NCBI GenBank assembly: GCA_041691815.1
Contig: JBEPTZ010000133.1
Location: 1 to 12,131 of the forward strand
Reading direction: 5' to 3'
Origin: 70-18 sp041691815
GTDB taxonomy: Bacteria; Pseudomonadota; Alphaproteobacteria; Acetobacterales; Acetobacteraceae
DNA: 12,131 nucleotides
In this document: positions 6,275 through 12,131 of the stretch, piece by piece
Layout: the number at the start of each line of letters is the position of its first letter
How positions within the stretch are numbered: position 1 is the first letter of the stretch
The notes under the pieces: model-generated
Seen by the model: the letters and a program-made list of their open reading frames with translations, nothing else
Database searches by the model: none
Told to the model about the DNA's origin: nothing
Translations under genes and position numbers: made by a program

Positions 6275-8383
6275 TCAGCCTTCAATCCGTGAAAAATCAG
6301 CCGCCTTATTCATGGCAGCGCGTACCTGATGCAACAATGCCAGACGATTCCGGCGCAATTCGGGCCGCGCGTCATTCACCGTAACGTGTTCGAAAAACGC
6401 ATCGAGCGGCGCGCGCAACGTCGCCAGCGCAGACATCGCGCCGGTGAAGTCCTCTGACTTAAGTGCCGCCGTTACATTTGGTTCCACATCGGCCAGTGCG
6501 GCGGCCAGCGCGGTCTCCGCCTCCTGCTCCAGCAGCGCGGCATCGACGGCACCGTCATGCGGCCCGTCCTTCTTATCCTCGATGCGCAAGATATTGGCGG
6601 CGCGCTTATATGCGGCCAGCAGATTCGCCCCGTCCTCGGTGCCGAGCAGCGCCGTCACCGCATCGGTGCGCGCGAGCAGGCGAACCAGGTCGTCGTCCTG
6701 CCCGGCGCCAAGGACGGCGTTCAGCACGTCGTAGCGCGCGCCTTCGGCCCGGAGTTGGACACGGAGGCGGTCGATGAGGAAGTCGAAAATCTCAATTACC
6801 ACAGGAACGTCGTTAGGAAACGGAAATAGCTGGTCCAGTCCAGAAGATGAGGCGCTTGGAACAAGGTATGCACCACGGTGCGCCAAGCACGCGTCAACGA
6901 TCCACCCGATAAGTTTAGCTCTTATGCTGTTTTCTCGAATGATGCGAATGACGCCAAGTGCAGCGCGGCGAAGAGCAAAAGGATCACCTGAGCCACTTGG
7001 TTTTATACCCGCGTTGAAAAAATGAAAGAGACTGTATAATTTATCGGCTAGTGCGACGGCTATCGATAGGGGGGCAGTTGGAACATCGTCGGCTGGTCCC
7101 TTTGGTTGATAATGCTGCGCGATCGCGTCGGCCACGTAGGGGAGTTCGCCATCATGCCGGGCGTAGTACCCGCCCATGACGCCTTGCAATTCGGGGAACT
7201 CACCGACCATTCCTGTTACCAAGTCGGCTTTTGCAAGCCGCCCGGCCAACTGCGCCGCATCGACATCCACGTCTTGATACTTCGCATACTGCCCCGCCAA
7301 AGTTGACAGAGCTCGAGCTCGCTTACCCTGTGAAATATCATCGTGGAACGTCACCGCATCCAGCGCCGCCACCCGGCTCTCCAGCGTCACCTTGCGGTCC
7401 AGATCCCAGAAATGCCGCGCGTCAGAAAACCGCGCCCGCAGCACCCGCTCATTGCCGGCGATGATCGCCTTGCCGCCATCGCTGCCCGGCACGTTGGCGA
7501 CGAAGGCGAAATACGGCGCCGCCCTGCCCTCCGCATCCCGCAGCGCGAAATACCGCTGGTTCACCCGCATCGACACCTGCATCACCTCGGCCGGCAGATC
7601 CATATAAGCGGCATCGATCCGCCCCAGCATCACCACCGGCCATTCCACCAGCCCGGCCACCTCGTCCAGCAGCCCGGCATCCGGCACCACCGACACCCCG
7701 GCCCCGGCCGCCAGTGCCGCCAGCCCGGCCTCGATCCGCACCCGCCGCTCACCGGCATCGACGATCACATGGGCGTCCAGCAGCTTCGCCTGCCAATCCG
7801 CGCAGCCGTTGACTTCGAATGCACCGTCCGACAGGAAGCGATGCCCCTCGGTGATGTTGCCGGCCACCAGCCCATGCCCGTCATCGGCGCCATCGCGCAG
7901 ATCGAACCCCACCACCCTGCCATCCAGCAGGCAACTGATCCGCCGCAGCGGCCGCACCCAGGTGAACCGGCTGGTGCCGCCCCAGCGCATCGATTTCGGC
8001 CAGGAGAATCGGTTCAGCACGTGGGGCAAGATGTTAGCGATTAATGCCGCCGCGCCCACCCCCGGCACCGCCTTATGCAGCACCCAGAACTCGCCTTCCT
8101 CGCACAAATCCTCGCGCGCCGCGCCGTGCTTGCGTAGGAAGCCGGCCAGCGCCTGCTCCGGCGCGGTGCGGCGCGGGCCGCGCTCGGTGCTGCTGCTGGC
8201 TGGCACACCTTCGGCCAACTCAGCCGCATAGGCGATCCGGCGCGGGCCGTAGAAGGTCCGCACGCGGCCTGGCGCCAGCGCCCCCAGCGCCCCGAGGAGC
8301 AGCCGCGCCAGTTCGGCGGCGCCCCCCTGTTGCATGCGCGACGGGATTTCCTCGGAGAACAGTTCCAGGAAGAATTCAGCCAT
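6275..8383 (-). CDS. glyS: Glycine--tRNA ligase, beta subunit
   Basis: The beta subunit of the alpha2beta2 glycyl-tRNA synthetase contributes tRNA recognition and is needed for charging of tRNA-Gly. The 702 residues match the family: an N-terminal AEFFLELFSEEIPSRM, a central KADLVTGMVGEFPELQGVMG followed by a DPFALRRAALG block, and a C-terminal tRNA-binding domain ending in NRLALLHQVRA and ADFSRIEG. The ATG at 8383 lies inside the end of glyQ (8-bp overlap), which suggests translational coupling. Residues about 355-534 (DNA about 6781-7320) are encoded by DNA of about 54% GC by hand count, with AT-ending codons unlike the flanks, yet the conserved motifs are intact. A milder dip (about 55-65%) occurs at 6290-6480. 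This looks like allele replacement by recombination, not an insertion, because total length is normal. Confidence 0.98.
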   Translation of the reverse strand: MAEFFLELFSEEIPSRMQQGGAAELARLLLGALGALAPGRVRTFYGPRRIAYAAELAEGVPASSSTERGPRRTAPEQALAGFLRKHGAAREDLCEEGEFWVLHKAVPGVGAAALIANILPHVLNRFSWPKSMRWGGTSRFTWVRPLRRISCLLDGRVVGFDLRDGADDGHGLVAGNITEGHRFLSDGAFEVNGCADWQAKLLDAHVIVDAGERRVRIEAGLAALAAGAGVSVVPDAGLLDEVAGLVEWPVVMLGRIDAAYMDLPAEVMQVSMRVNQRYFALRDAEGRAAPYFAFVANVPGSDGGKAIIAGNERVLRARFSDARHFWDLDRKVTLESRVAALDAVTFHDDISQGKRARALSTLAGQYAKYQDVDVDAAQLAGRLAKADLVTGMVGEFPELQGVMGGYYARHDGELPYVADAIAQHYQPKGPADDVPTAPLSIAVALADKLYSLFHFFNAGIKPSGSGDPFALRRAALGVIRIIRENSIRAKLIGWIVDACLAHRGAYLVPSASSSGLDQLFPFPNDVPVVIEIFDFLIDRLRVQLRAEGARYDVLNAVLGAGQDDDLVRLLARTDAVTALLGTEDGANLLAAYKRAANILRIEDKKDGPHDGAVDAALLEQEAETALAAALADVEPNVTAALKSEDFTGAMSALATLRAPLDAFFEHVTVNDARPELRRNRLALLHQVRAAMNKAADFSRIEG

Positions 8384-9251
8384 GAGCCGCTTCCTCCCCC
8401 GCCAACCAACCCTCGCAACACCCCTTCGCCAGCGCCCGCACCCGGCCGATATAGCTGGCCCGCTCGGTGACGCTGATCACCCCGCGCGCATCCAGCAGGT
8501 TGAACAGATGGCTGGCTTTCAGGCACTGGTCGTAGGCCGGCAGCGGGATGCCGCGGGCCAGCAGTGCGCCGCATTCCTGCTCGGCGTCGGCGAAATGCCG
8601 GGTCAGCAGTGCGGTGTCGGCGTGCTCGAAATTATAGGCGCTGTATTCCCGCTCGGCACGCAGGAACACGTCGCCGTAAGTGACCCCCCGCCCGTTGAAG
8701 TCGAGGTCGTAAACCCGCTCGACGTTCTGCACATACATCGCCAGCCGTTCCAGCCCGTAGGTCATCTCGAACGCCGGCAATGCCGTGGCGATGCCGCCGA
8801 CCTGCTGGAAATAGGTGAACTGCCCCACCTCCATGCCGTCGCACCACACCTCCCAGCCCAGCCCCCAGGCACCCAAGGTCGGGCTCTCCCAGTCATCCTC
8901 GACGAAGCGGAAATCATGCAGCAGCGGGTCCAGCCCGATCTCGCGGTAACTGTCCAGCAGCAGCGCCTGGGCGTTCTCCGGGCTCGGCTTCATCAGCACC
9001 TGATACTGGTAGTAGTGCTGCAAGCGGTTGGGGTTCTCGCCGTAGCGCCCGTCGGTCGGCCGCCGGCTGGGCTGCACATAGGCGGTCGCCCACGGCGTGC
9101 TGCCGAGCGCCCGCAAGGTGGTCGCCGGATGGAAGGTTCCCGCCCCCATCTCCACGTCGTAGGGTTGCAGAATGACGCAGCCCTGGCGCGACCAATAGGC
9201 GTGCAGACGCAGGATCAGGTCCTGGAAGGACGGGGTGGTGCGGGTGTTCAT
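8376..9251 (-). CDS. glyQ: Glycine--tRNA ligase, alpha subunit
   Basis: The alpha subunit holds the class II catalytic core that activates glycine with ATP. The 291-residue protein is full length and highly typical. It opens with FQDLILRLHAYWSRQGC and continues through LQPYDVEMGAGTFHPAT, RPTDGRYGENPNRLQHYYQ and the DPLLHDFRFVEDDWESPTLGAWG region. The start ATG at 9251 fits the family N-terminus; its ribosome binding site is weak (GGCAGCAG next to the ATG). It is the first gene of the glyQ-glyS-ppdK block, with a candidate promoter at 9291-9319 giving a leader of roughly 30 nt. That is too short for a T-box. Confidence 0.98.
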   Translation of the reverse strand: MNTRTTPSFQDLILRLHAYWSRQGCVILQPYDVEMGAGTFHPATTLRALGSTPWATAYVQPSRRPTDGRYGENPNRLQHYYQYQVLMKPSPENAQALLLDSYREIGLDPLLHDFRFVEDDWESPTLGAWGLGWEVWCDGMEVGQFTYFQQVGGIATALPAFEMTYGLERLAMYVQNVERVYDLDFNGRGVTYGDVFLRAEREYSAYNFEHADTALLTRHFADAEQECGALLARGIPLPAYDQCLKASHLFNLLDARGVISVTERASYIGRVRALAKGCCEGWLAGEEAAHG

Positions 9252-9290
9252 CTGCTGCCGGGGCCTGAGCGGAAAGGATTGATGCGATGC

Positions 9291-9319
9291 ACAATAGTCT
9301 GCCTGCGCCAGTATGAGAA
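9291..9319 (-). promoter_or_regulatory. Candidate promoter of glyQ-glyS-ppdK
   Basis: On the minus strand, TTCTCA (9319-9314) and TATTGT (9296-9291) are separated by exactly 17 bp, each matching 4 of 6 bases of the sigma-70 -35 and -10 consensus. The predicted transcript would start near 9284, about 33 nt before the glyQ ATG. The gap between glyQ and the divergent membrane gene is only 75 bp, so little other space is available. The -35 lies inside a 14-bp tandem duplication. The call rests on spacing and position. Confidence 0.35.
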
Positions 9320-9340
9320 GGCGCGCATGAGAAGGCGCGA
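9313..9340 (+). repeat. 14-bp tandem duplication at a gene start
   Basis: The unit ATGAGAAGGCGCGC (9313-9326) is followed at once by ATGAGAAGGCGCGA (9327-9340), 13 of 14 identical. The second ATG starts the small membrane gene. The first copy supplies GAGAAGG at a good distance as its ribosome binding site. The first ATG is out of frame with the second. Confidence 0.8.
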
Positions 9341-9674
9341 CCTGTGGCCGCTATTGAGCCTGGCGCTGTGGCTGGCCGCCCTGCTGGCCTATCGCGCCCA
9401 GTATGTCGAGCCGCGCGCCTGGGGTGCCGCCTGCGCCGCCGCCGGCGCGCCCTGGCCCTGCGCCCCCCGCGCCGCGCTGCTGTGGATGCAGCAATACGGC
9501 GTCTGGGGCGGTGCGGCGCTGGTACTCGGCTTGGCCGGTTTCCTCGGCGCCCCGACCATCATCCTGGCGGCGGCGTTCGGCCTCGGCGGCGTGGTGAACT
9601 ACGACGCCAGCTTCGCCATGCTGGGCCTGGCGCTTGCCGCCTGGACCTGGATCAGCCCCGCCGCCAAAACCTGA
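9327..9674 (+). CDS. Small membrane protein of unknown function
   Basis: The 115-residue protein is not one I recognise. After MRRRD come three hydrophobic stretches: residues 6-22, about 58-88 (long and glycine-rich, possibly a re-entrant or double segment) and 96-110. Between the first two is a loop with Cys36 and Cys45, flanked by Pro and Trp. By the positive-inside rule (the Arg-rich N-terminus stays in the cytoplasm) this loop would face the periplasm, where the cysteines could form a disulfide. The ATG at 9327 is preferred because GAGAAGG lies 5 bp upstream; an in-frame ATG at 9282 would add 15 non-hydrophobic residues. Codon use is GC-rich like the neighbours, and the hydrophobic pattern argues for a real gene. 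Its last 23 bp overlap the end of the convergent GH17 gene. A role with the GH17 enzyme is possible but unproven. Confidence 0.68.
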   Translation: MRRRDLWPLLSLALWLAALLAYRAQYVEPRAWGAACAAAGAPWPCAPRAALLWMQQYGVWGGAALVLGLAGFLGAPTIILAAAFGLGGVVNYDASFAMLGLALAAWTWISPAAKT

Positions 9675-11265
9675 GCAGCAGCGGCACCGCCAGCAGCAGC
9701 GCACAGCACGTCCAGGCCAGCGATTGCAGGTTGGCCACCCCCTCCTGCACCGCCCCGGCCAATACCGCCAGCACCAGCACCGCCGCCAGCCAGGCCTCCT
9801 CCCGCCCGCCGCCGCCGCGCGGCAGATCGCCCAGCCAGCCGCGCGCCAGCACCACCACCAGCGGCACCGCAAACGCGGAAATCGGAAAATCCCGGTAGCG
9901 CGGATCGAACAGCAGCAGCAATTGCAGCACCGAAGCGGTCCACACGAACAGCAGCGCGAGATCCTCGAACACCCCCTCGCGCGGCCACCGCCCGCGCAGC
10001 AACCCGCGCATCGCAGCCGTCGCCTGCGCCGCGCTGCGCCCCACCGCCACCGCCTGCCCGGCCAGAATCCGCGCCGCGCGGCGCATCAGCAGCCAGCCCA
10101 GCAGCGCCTGCCCGGCCAGATTGCCCACCGCCGCCAGCAGCGCGTAGCCATCATAGGCCAGCGGCACGCCCGCCGAGGCGGCATAGCCCAGCGCGCCCCC
10201 AAGCCCCATCGCCAGCCCTGCCAGCCGAAGCTGCGCCCCCACTCCTAGCCCCCGCACCGCCAGCCCGCCGCCCAGCAGCAGCACCCCCAGCGCCACGCTC
10301 AGCCCCGCCCAGCGCGGCCATCCGCCGTCCTCCCCCACCGGCCCGGAGAACGCAAACTTCTGTCCCCGCGCCGCCGTCCACAGCCCCCAGTTCGCCCCCA
10401 CCGTGCCTTCGCTGGCGTATTTCCAGCCCTGGTCGAACGCCTCGATCAGATTGTAATCGATCCCCGCCGCCCGCGCCGCCGCCACGAACTGGCGGATGAA
10501 CCGCGCCTCGTTCACCACCCCCGGCGCCGCATCGGCCCGCCAGCGCCCGGCGCTCGGCCAGCCGGTCTCCCCCACCGCGATCCGCTGGCCGGGAAACCGC
10601 GCCTGCATCCGCCGATAGGTCGCCAGCACATGCGCCACTGCCCGGTCGATCCCGGTCGGGCTGTCCTCCCAGTACGGCAGCAGATGGATGGTCACGATAT
10701 CGACATGCTGCGCCACCTCGGGAAACTGCTCCCAGAACTCCCACACATCGGCATAGGTCACCGGCTGCTTCACCGCCGCCCGCACCCGGTCAATATCGGC
10801 GATCAACTCCGCCACCGGCAGATCGCGCCGCAGCAGCACCTCGTTGCCCACCACCACCCGATCCACCGTGCCGGGATAACGATTTGCCTCGGCAATCCCG
10901 GCGGCGATCTCGCGGGCGTTCTGCGCCCGGTCCGCCCCCAGCCAGATGCCCTGCCACAGCTTCAGCCCGTGCTTCGCCGCCAGCCCGGCCACATCGTAAT
11001 TGCCCTCCACCGCCGCATACGTCCGCACCCCGTTCACGTGCGGCGCCAGCAGCGCCAGGTCGCCATCCACCTCCGCCGCACTGGGAAACACCCCGGCCAG
11101 CGGCGACTGCCCCGGCCGATACGGCGCGAACGACACCGATTCCAGTTTTCCTCCGGCGATCGCCGGCCCCGCCTCCGCCGGACGGTTCGCCAGCCACCAG
11201 GCGCCGGCCAGCACGCCGGCCAGCAGCAGCAGCACAGGCAACAGCAGCGGCGACGGGCGCGACAT
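9652..11265 (-). CDS. Membrane-anchored GH17 beta-1,3-glucan hydrolase/transglycosylase
   Basis: The 537-residue protein has an N-terminal signal-anchor helix (6-25), a GH17-type catalytic domain (about 42-310) facing the periplasm, and about seven C-terminal helices (319-338, 345-367, 373-394, 434-453, 460-476, 489-506, 513-533). The catalytic acid is probably Glu142 in VVVGNEVLLR and the nucleophile Glu233 in VGETGWPS, both hallmarks of GH17. Proteobacterial GH17 proteins with membrane helices include transglycosylases that elongate, branch or cyclise beta-1,3-glucans, such as NdvC-type proteins of Bradyrhizobium; this role is likelier than simple digestion. No glucan synthase (GT2) gene is in the window. 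The purine-rich GAGGAGAGG (11289-11281, minus) lies 15 bp before the ATG, unusually far, with an inverted-repeat arm between. An in-frame TAA upstream rules out an earlier start. Confidence 0.88.
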   Translation of the reverse strand: MSRPSPLLLPVLLLLAGVLAGAWWLANRPAEAGPAIAGGKLESVSFAPYRPGQSPLAGVFPSAAEVDGDLALLAPHVNGVRTYAAVEGNYDVAGLAAKHGLKLWQGIWLGADRAQNAREIAAGIAEANRYPGTVDRVVVGNEVLLRRDLPVAELIADIDRVRAAVKQPVTYADVWEFWEQFPEVAQHVDIVTIHLLPYWEDSPTGIDRAVAHVLATYRRMQARFPGQRIAVGETGWPSAGRWRADAAPGVVNEARFIRQFVAAARAAGIDYNLIEAFDQGWKYASEGTVGANWGLWTAARGQKFAFSGPVGEDGGWPRWAGLSVALGVLLLGGGLAVRGLGVGAQLRLAGLAMGLGGALGYAASAGVPLAYDGYALLAAVGNLAGQALLGWLLMRRAARILAGQAVAVGRSAAQATAAMRGLLRGRWPREGVFEDLALLFVWTASVLQLLLLFDPRYRDFPISAFAVPLVVVLARGWLGDLPRGGGGREEAWLAAVLVLAVLAGAVQEGVANLQSLAWTCCALLLAVPLLLRFWRRG

Positions 11266-11272
11266 GCCGCGC

Positions 11273-11326
11273 AGTTACAGCCTCTCCTCGTTTGGCGAAA
11301 GACGCCAAGCTTGCGCCGCTGTAACT
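11273..11326. promoter_or_regulatory. Concentric inverted repeats between divergent genes
   Basis: An outer pair AGTTACAG (11273-11280) and CTGTAACT (11319-11326) encloses an inner pair TTGGCG (11292-11297) and CGCCAA (11303-11308). Both pairs share the same centre (near 11300), with spacers of 11 and 10 bp between outer and inner arms. The left outer arm sits between the ribosome binding site and the ATG of the GH17 gene. The element could be an operator for the divergent gene pair or a hairpin in the GH17 leader RNA that affects ribosome access. I found no convincing -10/-35 pair here. Confidence 0.45.
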
Positions 11327-11400
11327 TGAACCGCACCGGCCTTCAGGCCACATGCCTCCCGCCAGCAACCGCGCCGCGTGGCGCACAGGATAGGCCCCAG

Positions 11401-12131
11401 ATGACCAACGAGGAACGCGACCTCATCAGCGCCTTCATCCAGCGGGTCGGCGGCCAGCCGGCGCCCTCCGGTTTCGCCGGCTCGGTGCCGCCCACCGCCC
11501 CGCCTTTGCCGCCGGTGGAGCCGCAGGCCGACGCCTTCATCGCCGAGCAGTTCGCCCGCTTCCCCGAGGCGCGCTACCGCATCACCCAGATGGCCTTCGT
11601 GCAGGAGCACGCGCTGGTTGAGGCGCAGAACCAGATCAACCGCCTGCAATGGGAACTGACCCAGGCCCAGCAGGCCGCCCAGCAGATGCAGCAGGCCGCC
11701 GCCCCGCAGGCGCCCTCGCCCTGGGGTGCCGCCGCGCCGCAGATGGCCCCGCAAATGCCGCCGCCACAACCGCCGCGCGGCATCCTCGGCGGCATGTTCG
11801 GCCGCCAGACCCCGCCCGCCTACCCGCCGCAAGGCTACGCGCCGCCGCCCCAGGGTTACGCGCCGCCGCCGCAATACGCGCCGCCGCAGCCGCAATACGC
11901 CCCCGGCTACCAGCCCGGCATGTTCCAGCGCGGCGGCGGCTCCGGCTTCCTCGGCTCGGCGCTGACCACCGCGGCCGGCGTCGCCGGCGGCATGGTGGCC
12001 GGCAACGCGCTGATGAACCTGTTCTCCAACCACAACACCGGCGGCGGCATGCTCGGCGGCGGCGGCGGCTTCGGCGGCGGTGGCCTCGGCGGAGGGTTGG
12101 CCAGCAACACCGCCTCGCCCTGGGCCAACCC
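11401..12131 (+). CDS. DUF2076 family protein, 3' end outside window
   Basis: The frame runs without a stop to the window end (243 codons seen). It begins MTNEERDLISAFIQRVGG, the typical DUF2076 (COG3416) opening. Next come a conserved FPEARYRITQMAFVQEHALVEAQNQ segment, read here as two parts (about 54-67 and 67-79), and a probable coiled coil (about 67-98). After that is a Pro/Gln/Tyr-rich linker (about 100-175) with repeats of the type GYAPPPQ, then a hydrophobic GFLGSALTTAAGVAGGMVAG stretch (about 181-200) and a glycine-rich tail. The family is of unknown molecular function, and its annotation as a periplasmic ligand-binding sensor is tentative. I see no classical signal peptide. The ATG at 11401 matches the family start; AGGA 10 bp upstream is a modest ribosome binding site. 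It is divergent from the GH17 gene. Confidence 0.88.
   Translation, partial: MTNEERDLISAFIQRVGGQPAPSGFAGSVPPTAPPLPPVEPQADAFIAEQFARFPEARYRITQMAFVQEHALVEAQNQINRLQWELTQAQQAAQQMQQAAAPQAPSPWGAAAPQMAPQMPPPQPPRGILGGMFGRQTPPAYPPQGYAPPPQGYAPPPQYAPPQPQYAPGYQPGMFQRGGGSGFLGSALTTAAGVAGGMVAGNALMNLFSNHNTGGGMLGGGGGFGGGGLGGGLASNTASPWAN

Noticed and set aside
4851..6329. 492-codon plus-strand frame opposite ppdK
   Set aside because: It has a composition typical of antisense frames and no recognisable family; ppdK is complete on the other strand. The 389-codon frame at 2284-3453 was rejected for the same reason.
9252..9326. T-box or other tRNA-sensing leader for glyQS
   Set aside because: Only 75 bp separate glyQ from the divergent gene, too short for a T-box, and no T-box consensus is visible.
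11275..12033. 252-codon minus-strand frame opposite the DUF2076 gene
   Set aside because: It is Arg/Gly/Leu-rich low complexity that mirrors the Pro/Gly-rich repeats of the sense gene; the sense strand has family-matching conserved sequence.

Overview
The window is very GC-rich (about 70% in the coding regions) with densely packed genes. Gene content and order fit an alphaproteobacterium: glyQ-glyS-ppdK as one block, and a reductase-folB pair ahead of uvrC. I infer Rhodospirillales, probably Acetobacteraceae, partly from the style of the dispersed hairpin repeats. No species is identified. I see no tRNA, rRNA, CRISPR array, transposase or phage gene.

Layout. Positions 1-110 lie downstream of uvrC and hold a double-hairpin repeat. 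uvrC (nucleotide excision repair, minus strand) fills 111-2027. A 265-bp, unusually AT-rich gap (2028-2292) follows, with a perfect DnaA-box sequence and several inverted repeats. Next, still on the minus strand, come folB (dihydroneopterin aldolase) and, 3 bp upstream of it, a short-chain reductase with the active-site pattern of pteridine reductase/FolM. A bipartite inverted repeat (3464-3585) separates this pterin pair from the glyQ-glyS-ppdK block (3591-9251, minus strand). There glyQ and glyS overlap by 8 bp and glyS and ppdK are 17 bp apart.

The plus strand then carries a small three-helix membrane protein (9327-9674). Its last 23 bp overlap, tail to tail, the end of a minus-strand gene for a membrane-anchored GH17 beta-glucan hydrolase/transglycosylase (9652-11265). 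Divergent from that gene is the 5' part of a DUF2076 gene (11401 to the window end, no stop seen). The gap between them holds two inverted repeats that share one centre.

How the genes work together. glyQ and glyS make the two subunits of the alpha2beta2 glycyl-tRNA synthetase; ppdK, probably co-transcribed, interconverts pyruvate and PEP. FolB and the FolM-like reductase both act on pterins. The GH17 protein and its small neighbour both look like envelope proteins, but a link between them is only inferred.

Most of the window is ordinary housekeeping sequence; I found no convincing new multi-gene system. The points most worth checking are a low-GC mosaic patch inside glyS (about 6781-7320, about 54% GC by hand count), the bipartite repeat that appears to supply a false N-terminus to the reductase gene, the concentric inverted repeats before the GH17 gene, and the DnaA-box/hairpin leader of uvrC.
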